A stretch of DNA of 64,000 nucleotides, from positions 88,731 to 152,730 of the forward strand of contig CAZCLA010000003.1 in assembly GCA_964499285.1 (NCBI GenBank). Reading direction: 5' to 3'. Made by a program: the position numbers and the translations under genes. Under the pieces are notes generated by a model. The model did no database searches. It had not been told where the DNA came from and saw only the letters and a list, made by a program, of their open reading frames with translations. Source of the stretch: JAGFIY01 sp964499285 (GTDB lineage Bacteria > Bacteroidota > Ignavibacteria > Ignavibacteriales > Melioribacteraceae). Shown here in pieces: positions 17,586 through 27,007 of this stretch; the stretch's first letter is position 1, and each line of letters begins with the position of its first letter.

Positions 17586-18035
17586 TTAGTTATTCTCACT
17601 ATCTAAATCATTGGAATCTATTACGTCAGAACCGGCTGGTTCGGTCTCTTGCGTCGTCTCATCATTCTGTTCAGCAGATTCTGCTTCTTCATCCTTTGCC
17701 GTTTCGCGGTCATCTTTGGATTTTTCAAAATATTCCAAAGCCTCATTATCCATTGTTACTGTTAAATATCTTACAACGGTTTCATCTAATCGAAGAAGTC
17801 TTTCGATTTTTGAAACTGCTTCAGTAGGAGCAACATATCTGCAAATTGCATAGAAACCTGACTTGGACTTTTGTATGGGGTAGGCAAGGCGTTTTCTTCC
17901 CCATCTTTCCAAATCGAAAATTTCGCCGCCGTTTGTTGTGATTATTTCGGATACTCTGGAAAGCGATGCTTCAATTTGATCATCTTCTAGTGCAGCGTTG
18001 ATGATCACTACGCATTCGTAGTGATTTTTCTTCAT
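17586..18035 (-). CDS. rpsF: 30S ribosomal protein S6 with acidic C-terminal extension
   Basis: S6 core at residues 1-100 (YECVVIINAALEDDQIE, RWGRKRLAYPIQK, then GFYAICRYV). About 45 residues rich in Glu, Asp and Asn follow, making it longer (149) than the usual 95-135. Acidic S6 tails are seen in other bacteria, where glutamate residues may be added after translation. First gene of the rpsF-ssb-rpsR-rplI operon. A good ribosome-binding site (GGGAGG, 9 bases from the ATG on the minus strand) supports the start. A promoter is recognised just upstream. Confidence 0.96.
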   Translation of the reverse strand: MKKNHYECVVIINAALEDDQIEASLSRVSEIITTNGGEIFDLERWGRKRLAYPIQKSKSGFYAICRYVAPTEAVSKIERLLRLDETVVRYLTVTMDNEALEYFEKSKDDRETAKDEEAESAEQNDETTQETEPAGSDVIDSNDLDSENN

Positions 18036-18069
18036 CCTATTTTCACCTCCCTCTGGACATTTAGTGGCC

Positions 18070-18089
18070 CTCGAAGTGAAGGTTTCGAG
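18070..18089 (-). promoter_or_regulatory. hairpin in the rpsF leader
   Basis: In the leader between the predicted promoter and rpsF, CTCGAA and TTCGAG form a perfect 6-bp stem with an 8-base loop. In other bacteria S6:S18 binds a structured leader of this operon to repress it. I cannot match the full motif, so a feedback site is only a possibility. Confidence 0.3.
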
Positions 18090-18115
18090 AGCAGGGTTAA
18101 TAAATATTAAGTCAA

Positions 18116-18146
18116 CAAATATAGAATTATTTTATTAATGGCGCAA
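18116..18146 (-). promoter_or_regulatory. promoter of the rpsF operon
   Basis: On the minus strand TTGCGC (18146-18141) is followed by exactly 17 bases and TATATTTG (18123-18116). The upstream element lies inside the last codons of hppA, so the operon is read both from this site and possibly from hppA read-through. The same TTGnnn-N17-TAnnTTTG layout recurs ahead of prs, lexA and sufB in this window. Confidence 0.7.
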
Positions 18147-20184
18147 TAACTAAAGAAACTACTGACATAAGCTTAATCAGAATGTTAAGCGATGGTCCGG
18201 AAGTATCTTTAAATGGATCACCAACCGTATCGCCCACAACAGCAGCTTTATGGGCATCCGATCCTTTTCCATATTTAAATCCGTCAATAGTTATCCCACC
18301 TTCGATTAATTTCTTTGCGTTATCCCAAGCCCCACCGGCATTTGATTGGAAAATGGCCATAAGTACGCCGCTTGTTGTGACCCCAGCCAACATTCCGGCA
18401 AGCATTTCTTTGCTGAAAAAGCCTATAACAACCGGAACAATCACAGCCATTAATCCAGGAGCAATCATTTCTCGTATTGCAGCTTTTGTCGAAATTTCCA
18501 CACATCGCGAGTATTCAGCTTCTGCTTTTCCTTCGCGCAGACCTTTAATTTCTTTGAACTGACGTCCGACTTCAATTATCATTTCTTTGGCGGCTCTTCC
18601 TACAGCTCCCATCGCCATAGAAGAGAAAAGGAACGGGAGCATAGCCCCAATAAATAAACCACCCATAATAACAGGATTAGAAATATCGATTGTTGAAATA
18701 TCTGCTTGGTGCATAAAAGCTGCAAATAATGCAAGTGCTGTGAGAGCAGCAGATCCAATTGCGAAACCTTTACCTATTGCAGCTGTCGTGTTTCCTACCG
18801 CATCAAGTTTGTCTGTCCTTTCTCTTACTTCTTTCGGCAACTCTGCCATTTCAGCAATCCCGCCGGCATTATCGGAAATGGGGCCGTATGCATCAACAGC
18901 TAATTGAATGCCAGTGATAGACAGCATTCCTAGTGCTGCAATTGCGATTCCGTAGAGGTTAGCGAGTGAATACGCACTAATGATTCCGGCGGCAATAATT
19001 ATTATTGGAGCTGCAGTAGACATCATACCTACGCCTAAACCGGCAATTATATTTGTCGCTGATCCCGTGATCGATTGGTTTGCAATTCCTCTTACGGGTT
19101 TTCCCGTGGTACTTGTGTAGTATTCAGTAATCAATCCAATTAGCGTGCCAGCGATAAGACCAATTAATGTAGCAAAAAATACTCCAATGCTTGTATAATC
19201 TACGCCAGAATATGACCAGTTTGAGGGGAGAATATAATCGATGATGAAGTATGAGGCTATTATCATAAAACCAGTAGTACCAAACTCACCCATATTTAAT
19301 GCTCGCTGAGGATTACCACCCTCTTTAACCCTAACGAAGAAAGTGCCGATAATTGACAAAATGATTCCTGCACCGGCAAGCATAAGCGGAAGCATCACTG
19401 CTTCTAGTTCCATTACTGTTCCTGCAAATACGGCACCGAGAACCATAGTTCCGATAATTGCTCCCACAAACGATTCAAATAGATCGGCGCCCATACCTGC
19501 AACATCACCTACGTTATCACCAACGTTATCTGCAATAGTTGCTGGATTTCTTGGGTCGTCCTCGGGAATTCCTTCATAAACTTTTCCGGCAAGGTCGGCA
19601 CCAACATCGGCTGCTTTTGTATAAATTCCACCTCCGACTCTTGCAAAAAGAGCGATTGAAGAAGCCCCGAGAGAAAATCCCGTTACAACATTTATTACTT
19701 TATTGATATCCCAATCCAAACCGTTATAGATAAGGAAAAGAACACTAAGACCTATCACTCCAAGACCGACTACATTCATTCCCATAATTGATCCACCTGC
19801 AAAGGCAATGTTAAGTGCCGGGCTCAATCCGGTTCTAGCAGCTTCGGTGGTTCTTACATTTGCTCTCGTTGCGGCTATCATACCTAAAAAGCCGGCAAGT
19901 GCTGAACAGAATGCCCCAACAACAAAAGATATAGAAATTAGCCATGAAGAATCTTCTTTGGTGCTGTTAAAAACTCCTAATAAAACTGCGACTATAATAA
20001 CAAAGAATATAAGAACTCGGTATTCAGTTTTTAAGAATGCGATAGCACCATCTTTAATGTTGTCGGAAATTTTAGTCATTTTTTCATTTCCAGTACTCTG
20101 CTTCTTAATCCATGCACTTTTAATATAGGAATATAGAAGTGCAGCTAGTCCTAAAAATGGAATGATATAAATAAGATTATTCAT
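18127..20184 (-). CDS. hppA: membrane-bound ion-pumping pyrophosphatase
   Basis: This enzyme hydrolyses pyrophosphate and pumps H+ and/or Na+ across the inner membrane. The 685-residue protein has about 16 hydrophobic helices. Catalytic motifs include GGGIYTKAADVGADLAGK, EDDPRNPATIADNVGDNVGD and, near the end, GDTVGDPFKDTSGPS. The segment GNTTAAIGKGFAIG has alanine where K+-independent enzymes carry lysine (GNTTKA), so by published rules this is the K+-dependent class, in which many members pump Na+. Pumped ion not proven. It starts 9 bases after pth and is the last gene of the prs-rplY-pth-hppA run. Confidence 0.96.
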   Translation of the reverse strand: MNNLIYIIPFLGLAALLYSYIKSAWIKKQSTGNEKMTKISDNIKDGAIAFLKTEYRVLIFFVIIVAVLLGVFNSTKEDSSWLISISFVVGAFCSALAGFLGMIAATRANVRTTEAARTGLSPALNIAFAGGSIMGMNVVGLGVIGLSVLFLIYNGLDWDINKVINVVTGFSLGASSIALFARVGGGIYTKAADVGADLAGKVYEGIPEDDPRNPATIADNVGDNVGDVAGMGADLFESFVGAIIGTMVLGAVFAGTVMELEAVMLPLMLAGAGIILSIIGTFFVRVKEGGNPQRALNMGEFGTTGFMIIASYFIIDYILPSNWSYSGVDYTSIGVFFATLIGLIAGTLIGLITEYYTSTTGKPVRGIANQSITGSATNIIAGLGVGMMSTAAPIIIIAAGIISAYSLANLYGIAIAALGMLSITGIQLAVDAYGPISDNAGGIAEMAELPKEVRERTDKLDAVGNTTAAIGKGFAIGSAALTALALFAAFMHQADISTIDISNPVIMGGLFIGAMLPFLFSSMAMGAVGRAAKEMIIEVGRQFKEIKGLREGKAEAEYSRCVEISTKAAIREMIAPGLMAVIVPVVIGFFSKEMLAGMLAGVTTSGVLMAIFQSNAGGAWDNAKKLIEGGITIDGFKYGKGSDAHKAAVVGDTVGDPFKDTSGPSLNILIKLMSVVSLVIAPLIK

Positions 20185-20193
20185 GAGTGCTCC

Positions 20194-20796
20194 CTATTTG
20201 ACCTCACTGTTATTGGAATTGTTCAATGAATTTGCATGTTTACTGTTGTAATCAAGCATTGCTTGGAAACCGCTATTAATAAACTCAGTAATCAAATTTT
20301 CGGCAAAATTGAAATTTGGTTCAAGTGATGTAAGCTCTTCGTCGGTAAATTTGCTCAAAACAAAATTTTTCATATCGCCTTGATCAAATTTGCGCCCGAT
20401 ACCAAACCGGAGCCTGGGAAAATTGTCGTCTCCCAAACTGTAGATAATTGAACTAATACCGTTATGCCCTCCGTCGCCGCCTGCTTGGCGAATTCTTACT
20501 TTGCCTTGCTCTAAATTTAAGTCATCTGTTACTACAAGAAAATCTTGTAGATCAACGAAGTAATTATTAATAACATCAATTGCAGCATTTCCGCTTAGAT
20601 TGACGTATGTTGTCGGTTTTACTAAAAAAAATTGGGAAGCAGATGATCTGCTTCCCGCAAAATAATAATCATATTTGGAAGGTTGGAACTCAATATCAAG
20701 CTTATTTGCAAGCTTGTCTAAAAGCAAAAATCCTATATTATGTCTCGTATTATTATACTTGCTTCCGGGATTTCCGATTCCAAATATAATTCGCAC
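20194..20796 (-). CDS. pth: peptidyl-tRNA hydrolase
   Basis: Pth releases tRNA from peptidyl-tRNA dropped by stalled ribosomes. The 200-residue protein has the signature GIGNPGSKYNNTRHNIGF containing the catalytic histidine, then KPTTYVNLSG, VVTDDLNLEQGKVRIR and GGDGGHNGISSII. It lies 13 bases after rplY, a pairing common in bacteria because both follow prs. The C-terminus has a short polar tail after residue 185. Confidence 0.96.
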   Translation of the reverse strand: MRIIFGIGNPGSKYNNTRHNIGFLLLDKLANKLDIEFQPSKYDYYFAGSRSSASQFFLVKPTTYVNLSGNAAIDVINNYFVDLQDFLVVTDDLNLEQGKVRIRQAGGDGGHNGISSIIYSLGDDNFPRLRFGIGRKFDQGDMKNFVLSKFTDEELTSLEPNFNFAENLITEFINSGFQAMLDYNSKHANSLNNSNNSEVK

Positions 20797-20809
20797 AATT
20801 ATCTATAGA

Positions 20810-21457
20810 TTATTCGTCTTCTTCAGAATCTTCGTCTGATTTGCCTTTACCAATAACTTCAGGTTCTTTCATTTCCTCATCTTCAAGTTCTGAGGTAGTT
20901 TCTTCCTCAAGTTCTCTCGGTTTAAGCATTGTAACAATAACTGATTCCGGTGAATTAAGGATCTCAATATTATCAAAAGAAACATCGGAAACGTGAATCG
21001 TATCTCCGATATGCAGTCCGCTCACATCTACTTCAAGAGTATCCGGAATATGTTTCGGTAAACATTCAACATCGAGCTTGTGCATAAAGTGCTGCAAGTG
21101 TCCGCCTTCTTTTAATCCGGGCGCTTTACCGGTGAACTGTAATGGAATTTCGAGTTGAAGTTTTTGACCGGCAGTTAAGCCAAGAAGATCGAAATGGATA
21201 ACTTTATCGCTGACGGGATCGAATTGTACATCTTTGACGATGCATTTGTGTTCGGTTTCGTCAATTTGAAGATTCACAACTTTTTGCTCGGATGTAAATA
21301 CCAACGAATTGATTGAATACTCATCAACCGTAATTGAAATCGGGTCTTGACCTTTTATGTAGTAAACACCAGGTACTCTTTTGCTATTCCTTAAAGTACT
21401 TAATTCACCTTTGGTCTTGGTGTTTCTTTTTTCGGCTTTTACGATTATCTCTGACAT
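20810..21457 (-). CDS. rplY: 50S ribosomal protein L25/general stress protein Ctc
   Basis: A 215-residue CTC-type L25. The N-terminal 5S-rRNA-binding domain covers about residues 1-92. The TL5-type beta domain at about 95-185 contains PLQFTGKAPGLKEGGHLQ and VDVSGLHIGDTIHVSD. An acidic Glu/Asp tail completes the protein. The long form is typical of bacteria outside the gamma-proteobacteria. It is encoded between prs and pth, 34 bases after prs. Confidence 0.95.
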   Translation of the reverse strand: MSEIIVKAEKRNTKTKGELSTLRNSKRVPGVYYIKGQDPISITVDEYSINSLVFTSEQKVVNLQIDETEHKCIVKDVQFDPVSDKVIHFDLLGLTAGQKLQLEIPLQFTGKAPGLKEGGHLQHFMHKLDVECLPKHIPDTLEVDVSGLHIGDTIHVSDVSFDNIEILNSPESVIVTMLKPRELEEETTSELEDEEMKEPEVIGKGKSDEDSEEDE

Positions 21458-21491
21458 TTTAAATGGTTCTCCAAAATATATTTTCTAATAT

Positions 21492-22439
21492 CTAACTTTT
21501 ATCTATTTCAAACAAAGAACTAATTGATTCGTTTTGATATGAACGAATAATTGCTTCTGCAATAAGTTCCGATACTGTCCTCACTTCAATTTTTACAGAT
21601 TTAGTTCCTTGAGGCAGAGGTATACTGTCCGTAACATATAACTTATCCAGCGGAGATTTTTCAAGTTTTTCAATTGCGTTTCCGGAAAGCAGCGGATGAG
21701 TAACCGCACCATAAATTGTAGCTGCACCATTTTTTTTAAGTGCATCTACCGCATTAACAAAAGTTCCGCCGGTATCAATCAAATCATCAACTAAAAGAAC
21801 ATCCTTTTTTTCTACACTTCCGATTATGTTCATCACTTCTGATTTATTTGCATCATATCTTCTTTTATCGATTACGACAAGATCAGCATGAAGCCTTTTT
21901 GCATAAGATCTCGCAAGTTTAATTCCCCCAACATCGGGTGAAACAACAACAAGATTTTTATTTTCATTATCCAAAATTCCAGTAAATACCGGCGATGCGT
22001 ACAGGTGATCGAACGGAATATCAAAGAAACCTTGTATTTGAGCAGCGTGAAGATCCATTGTTATAACTCGATCGGCACCTGCCGTTGTAATTAAATTTGC
22101 CACCAATTTTGCGGTTAATGCAACTCGCGGTTGATCTTTTCTATCTTGGCGAGCATACCCAAAATAAGGAATTACAGCTGTGACTCTCTTTGCAGAAGCT
22201 CTGCTGGCTGCATCAATCATAATCAGCAGTTCCATCAAATTTTCAGCTGGTGGATGAGTCGATTGAATTATAAAGACGTCCCGTCCACGTACATTTTCCT
22301 TAAACTTAACCCATATTTCACCGTCACTGAATCTTTTAAGTTCAACCAGTCCTTCTTCCAATCCGAGATAATTAACAACTTTTTTTGTAAAGCCAGGGTT
22401 GGAAAGACCGGAAACTATTATTGGGCTTTGCTCAATCAT
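21492..22439 (-). CDS. prs: ribose-phosphate pyrophosphokinase
   Basis: Prs makes PRPP from ribose 5-phosphate and ATP for nucleotide, His and Trp synthesis. The 315-residue protein contains FSDGEIWVKFKENVRG, RQDRKDQPR, the metal-binding DLHAAQIQGFF and the PRPP loop VLLVDDLIDTGGTF, all intact. It is the first gene of the prs-rplY-pth-hppA run. A matching promoter lies 44 bases upstream. Confidence 0.97.
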   Translation of the reverse strand: MIEQSPIIVSGLSNPGFTKKVVNYLGLEEGLVELKRFSDGEIWVKFKENVRGRDVFIIQSTHPPAENLMELLIMIDAASRASAKRVTAVIPYFGYARQDRKDQPRVALTAKLVANLITTAGADRVITMDLHAAQIQGFFDIPFDHLYASPVFTGILDNENKNLVVVSPDVGGIKLARSYAKRLHADLVVIDKRRYDANKSEVMNIIGSVEKKDVLLVDDLIDTGGTFVNAVDALKKNGAATIYGAVTHPLLSGNAIEKLEKSPLDKLYVTDSIPLPQGTKSVKIEVRTVSELIAEAIIRSYQNESISSLFEIDKS

Positions 22440-22482
22440 GAGTTTTATTTCCGATTAGGAAAATTATTTTCTACAAAGAAAA

Positions 22483-22513
22483 CAAATATAAATAAATGTA
22501 TTTGTGAAGTCAA
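22483..22513 (-). promoter_or_regulatory. promoter of the prs operon
   Basis: On the minus strand TTGACT (22513-22508), 17 bases, then TATATTTG (22490-22483). This is the closest match in the window to a joint TTGACA/TAnnTTTG promoter outside lexA and suf. The predicted leader is about 35 bases long. Confidence 0.75.
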
Positions 22514-22545
22514 ATATATGTAAATAAAGGATTTAGCGGATTGTA

Positions 22546-23220
22546 TTAGGCTTTTCGCTTTTTAAGCAGGAAGGTTATCACAATGAGCAACACCATCAGA
22601 CAGAGCAAGTAAATCCATTTTGGAGTTTCTTTAAGCAAAAAAGGTCTGTAAACTGCAGTTATTGTCCTTCCACTCCCAATTTCTTCGAGATTATATTCCC
22701 AGGTAAGTTTATTTCTCGTGACATCAACTGCATTGTGCTCGAGAATTTCGCCGGGCAGGTAATATATGTATCTTACCTTAAATTCCTCCCGGTTGATACC
22801 GAAGCCTGTTGCAAACGGCATAATAAATTGGGAAAATATTTTTATTTCTTCTGGACCATTCAAAATGGAAAATTTTGAAGCTCGAAAGACCGGTGACAAG
22901 TTAAGTGAATCGAAGTGTGCAAAAGTTAACTCTACCTTTGCATGGATTGTGCTGTCCCTAAAATCTCTATAAACTTCTATCTCGTCAATTGTTAAATAAT
23001 CCGAAAGAAATTCTTTTTTGATTGAATCTGCATTAAAAATTCCCAGACGATTGATAAAGAGTGTGTCTTCGGGATTATCCAACTCGGTCCAATAATGAAC
23101 GAACATACTTCCGGAGCCGTCTGTTTTAAGAGTAGTAACTTGAGTATAGTTCAAGCACCCGCTAAGGAATAATAAAACGGACATCGCCGCAAAAAGTACT
23201 AATTTCTTTATCAGATCCAT
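22546..23220 (-). CDS. predicted lipoprotein with C-terminal membrane helix
   Basis: The 224-residue product starts MDLIKKLVLF and has a lipobox ending LSGC (cysteine 22), so it should be exported and lipidated. A TTG five codons upstream is possible but the ATG at 23220 gives a better signal peptide. The body (about 25-190) is beta-rich and begins with a TLKTDGSGSMFVHY stretch. A hydrophobic helix (about 197-217) and a KKRKA tail end the protein, an odd combination that would anchor both ends in the membrane. I do not recognise a defined family. It diverges from fmdB. Confidence 0.7.
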   Translation of the reverse strand: MDLIKKLVLFAAMSVLLFLSGCLNYTQVTTLKTDGSGSMFVHYWTELDNPEDTLFINRLGIFNADSIKKEFLSDYLTIDEIEVYRDFRDSTIHAKVELTFAHFDSLNLSPVFRASKFSILNGPEEIKIFSQFIMPFATGFGINREEFKVRYIYYLPGEILEHNAVDVTRNKLTWEYNLEEIGSGRTITAVYRPFLLKETPKWIYLLCLMVLLIVITFLLKKRKA

Positions 23221-23257
23221 ATTCTTAAAATACAAAATCCGGAAATCTTAAGGATGT

Positions 23258-23287
23258 TTGAAAATTTATTTTTCGTAAGTATTTTTG
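23258..23287 (+). promoter_or_regulatory. promoter of the FmdB-like gene
   Basis: TTGAAA (23258-23263), 16 bases, then TATTTTTG (23280-23287), matching the TAnnTTTG element. Predicted transcription starts about 25 bases before the ATG at 23319, which is preceded by GAGGAA. Confidence 0.6.
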
Positions 23288-23318
23288 CAACTAAAAATAT
23301 TTTTCAATCGAGGAATAA

Positions 23319-23591
23319 ATGCCAACATATGAATATAAATGTCGAGAATGCGGATATGAATTCGATGAATTTCAAAAAATGACGGATGAACCTCTTAGTA
23401 TTTGTCCTAAATGTAATGGTGAATTGAAGAGACTTATTGGTACCGGGGCAGGTCCTATTTTTAAGGGAAACGGATTTTATCAGACCGATTATAAAAACAA
23501 CAATGCATCAAAATCAACTCTTAAAAAAGAGTCCAAACAGGCTGAAAGTTCACCTACAAATACTGTTACTTCTGATTCAAAAGGAGCTTAG
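23319..23591 (+). CDS. FmdB-type zinc-ribbon protein
   Basis: A 90-residue protein beginning MPTYEYKCRECGYEFDEFQ with a second cysteine pair in CPKCNG. These four cysteines form the zinc ribbon of the FmdB/CxxC family. The rest is a polar Ser/Lys/Thr-rich tail. Members have been proposed as regulators of formamidase/acetamidase genes, but most bacterial copies have no known role. The gene ends 4 bases from the stop of the convergent barrel protein and has no visible terminator. Confidence 0.85.
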   Translation: MPTYEYKCRECGYEFDEFQKMTDEPLSICPKCNGELKRLIGTGAGPIFKGNGFYQTDYKNNNASKSTLKKESKQAESSPTNTVTSDSKGA

Positions 23592-23595
23592 AAGA

Positions 23596-26500
23596 TTAGA
23601 AATCATATCCAAGTGAGATATAAAATTTGGGTTTGGAAAAATTATTTAGATCATAACTCCAAGCCCAATCAAATCTCCACAGAAATAGAAAGTAAATTCT
23701 TGCTCCGAATCCCATACCCAAAAGCAAATCTTTTGTGACTACGTTTCCATTCTCATTCCGATTGAATAGTTGCAGTTTTGAATTATCATACCAAGCTGCT
23801 CCAGCATCAAGAAATGCCGTTCCGATAACATTCTGAAAAAGAAGTGGAAGAGGACCTGTAAGAAGATAACGTATTAGCGGTAATCTGAATTCCATATTTA
23901 CCAAAGAATACTTAGTTCCGATTCTTTCCGAATAATTATATCCGCGCATCGGAAGGGCAGGGGTGAGAAAAGCAAAGTCTGCCGGAGTTTCCAAAGGGAT
24001 AGTACCGGAAGCGAAAGATCTGTTGATCCAATTATCAACACCACCAAGGAAAAATCTTTGAGGAGCGGCTCCACCGGAATACCCTCCTGATAATCTAAAG
24101 ACAAATGAGTTGTCATAGAAAAATCTAAAATATTTTCTCACGTCAAAAATAAAAGAATAAAAACTGTTTGGTTCGCTGCTGCCAATTCCAGTATTTCCGA
24201 AAAGAGTAAATTTATAGCGGCTGCCTTGAATAGGCGAAGTGTAGCCGAACAGAACATCATCATATATATAAGAAAGTTGTGGAATAATAAATGTTGCGTT
24301 ATCCATTGGAACCAATTGGTTATCCAAATTTTCTGATGTAACACGCATAACACTTAAACTTAAATCAAATCGATTGTAGGTGTCCAATGGAAGACTTGCT
24401 GAAAAAGCTGCTCCGAAGTTTCTATATCTATAAAGTTCCGTTCGGTTAAAACCTGCGAGATAAACGAATCGTGCCGTATGGAATAATTCAACTCCGTAAT
24501 TTATCCGTTTTGGCAAATAATAATAAGCTAAGCCGTAATCACTGTTTTTTAAATCCACCTGAAGCCCGGTCATACCTACAAGCTGGTGATTACCGAGCAT
24601 ATCGCTAAATGACAGCACTGTGGTTCCCAACAAACCATAATAAGTGCTTACGTATGCATTCGCATAAACTAAATCGGGAGTGAAATTAATTTTATACTCG
24701 TTGACGAGAAAGTTTCCGTTGTCATCCAACTTTTCATCAAAAATGTTTTCTTNNNNNNNNNNNNNNNNNNNNNNNNNNNNNNNNNNNNNNNNNNNNNNNN
24801 NNNNNNNNNNNNNNNNNNNNNNNNNNNNNNNNNNNNNNNNNNNNNNNNNNNNTCGTTGACGAGAAAGTTTCCGTTGTCATCCAACTTTTCATCAAAAATG
24901 TTTTCTTTCAATGCAGTTGTATCTGACACTACTTTTTGGTTAGGGGAGAATATGTAATTACTATAATCCGCTGTTCTTGTCGTATCCTTATCTCCTACAT
25001 ATTTCCCCGTATAAATCCTTTTCCGTGTGTTCGATGTGTCGGTTTCCGTCTGTTGTAAATCAGAAGCAGAAATAAAATGATCAAAATTGTTCTCGTAATT
25101 CTGTAAAGTATCAGCATGATTATAAATATCATCCGAAAACTCTTCACCGGTAATTACACGTTCCATAAAGGGTGTGAGTTGAAGCGTATCAGGTTCCAAT
25201 TCAATCTCAAACGGATTATTAAGTGTAAATATGTTGTAACCGGAATTAAACAGGGAAGTGAAAGCGAGTTTTTTTCTGTCTTCCGAAATGCTTAATTGAT
25301 TTATTCCGTTTAGGGAATTTGTGACAGGAACTGCATGCAGATTGACAATTGAACTAACAGTATCTGTTGGTTCTATCACAATTTTTTTCTTGTATATATT
25401 ATCGATTCCATTTTTATCGCTAACAAACAAAATCGATTTCCCATCCTCAGAAACTACTGCCGATTTCTGTGAACTATATTTCCAATCTGTTATCCTTTTA
25501 ATTTTACCATCGTTAAATGTGAACGAATAGAGATCTCTTTTAGCGTAATCGTGAGAAATCATATTATAACCGTCGTATTCAAATCTGTCCTCTCCTATAA
25601 AGTCATCTCGATCTGAAGAGAATATTAAAAAACTGCCGTCTGGCGACCAAGCGGGAGAAAAATCACTAAAGATATCATTTGTTAAGTTCTTTAATTCTTC
25701 AGTTTCAAGATCATAAACATAGATGTCAGATTGTCTCGCATTATGAGCGTTGAATGCTATGTATCTTCCGTCTGGAGACCAAGCAGTAGTTTCGATACCC
25801 TGAAGCTCAGTTGGCAGTTCATTATATTCGTCCTCTTCAACATCAACTATCACAACAATATCATAACCTTGACCTTTTTTGGAAACAGCCAACCTATTAT
25901 TATCCGGAGACCAAGAAACCGATGGGAACAGTAAATTCAATTCTTCAAGATCATTTTGTCGTCCGAATCCTTCAATTTTAGTTATTATCTCGCCGTCAAG
26001 AGCATTCATAACAAAAATATCAAGAAAAATATCGCGATCTGAAATAAAAGCAATTTTATCCCCTTGTGGAGAAATAGCAGGACTTGTGTTATAAAATCCT
26101 CCTGCTTCTTTATTATTCGTTAATCGTTTTGCGAATTCATCTGGATCTTGTCTTAATGCGATTTCGGGCCAAAATTCTTTTTTGATCCATTTTTTCCATC
26201 TATCGTTGAGCTCTTCAATCGTTAAACCGATTGACGATTTCAATCCGGCTTCTAAACTGCCTAACCCTTTGGTTTTGTTTAGAATTTCACCAATTTTTTT
26301 TCTTCCGTATGTTTTTGAGATATAGTAAAATAAAGCTTGTCCGCCGCGGTATGCGAAATAACCGTAAAGTCCCTGAATATCCGGAAGATATGTGTTGATA
26401 ATTGCATCTCTGATGAACATATCACTATTTGTTTCCCACCCGCTTGTTAAAAATTCAGCCATACCCTCGTGATACCAAAGCGGTAACTGAAGAGTAATAT

Positions 26501-26963
26501 TTTTTGCGATTATATTTTGTACAGTACCTCCGTAAAGCATATCTCTCATTACAGCGTGGACGAGTTCATGCGAAATAACATGCCAAAATTTCTGGTAATC
26601 TCCCTCAAATGGAAAGACCACCCTATTTTTGAAAGGTTCTGTAAAACCTCCAATACCTTGAGACAGATATCCCTGTGTCGTGTTGGTTTCCGTAAAATCG
26701 TTATGCGAGTTGTAAACTATTAAAGAAATTCGATTATTTATCTCATAATTGATATCGTTCATAATATTATCAAGTGCTTGCTCGGCAACATTTGCGGTAA
26801 ACTCCGCAATATCTCTACCATCCTCGGAAAAATAAATATCAAAGTGTGTAGTTTGGATATAAAGCCAATCGAAGTCCTTATATTGAACTCTATTTTTCCC
26901 AAACTGTGCTATAATGTTTGAGGAGGTATAGACTACAAAGATTATTAATAATATTTTTTTCAT
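23596..26963 (-). CDS. exported metallopeptidase-like/beta-propeller/Omp85-barrel fusion, interrupted by a run of N
   Basis: Read across a false gap (24753-24907 removed) this is one open frame of 1070 residues. A signal peptide (residues 1-20) is followed by a peptidase-MA-like domain at about 30-260 with the zinc motif HELVH (132-136) and WYHEGMAEF, whose glutamate 166 is the expected third ligand. Repeated TolB/PD40 propeller blades (about 285-640, for example ISPQGDKIAFISDRD and WSPDGRYIAFNAH) come next. After a linker, a BamA/surface-antigen-type beta-barrel runs from about 690 to the end. The terminal residue is phenylalanine, as in outer-membrane barrels. It follows rnr by 44 bases and is the last gene of the envelope run. 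Substrate unknown. Without the collapse the frame appears broken into two pieces. Confidence 0.85.
24698..24907. other. assembly gap: 100 N flanked by identical 55-bp copies
   Basis: The 55 bases at 24698-24752 are repeated exactly at 24853-24907, with Ns at 24753-24852 between them. Removing one copy plus the Ns (155 bases) joins the two halves of the propeller/barrel gene in frame. The pattern fits two contigs overlapping by one k-mer that a scaffolder failed to merge. Confidence 0.93.
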
Positions 26964-27007
26964 TAAGTCAAAAACCCGGCTTTTTTGTTCATAATTTTAT
27001 AAGAAAT

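Noticed and set aside
19808..20128. Open frame opposite hppA
   Set aside because: Antisense shadow of a highly conserved membrane pyrophosphatase; no ribosome-binding site.
24669..26963. Apparent frame-disrupted pseudogene ending in unknown residues
   Set aside because: The break is caused by the duplicated 55-mer and 100 Ns; the collapsed sequence is one open frame.
26964..27007. AAAAACCCGGCTTTTTT palindrome as a terminator after rnr
   Set aside because: The symmetry has almost no loop (CCGG at its centre), so no stable hairpin forms.
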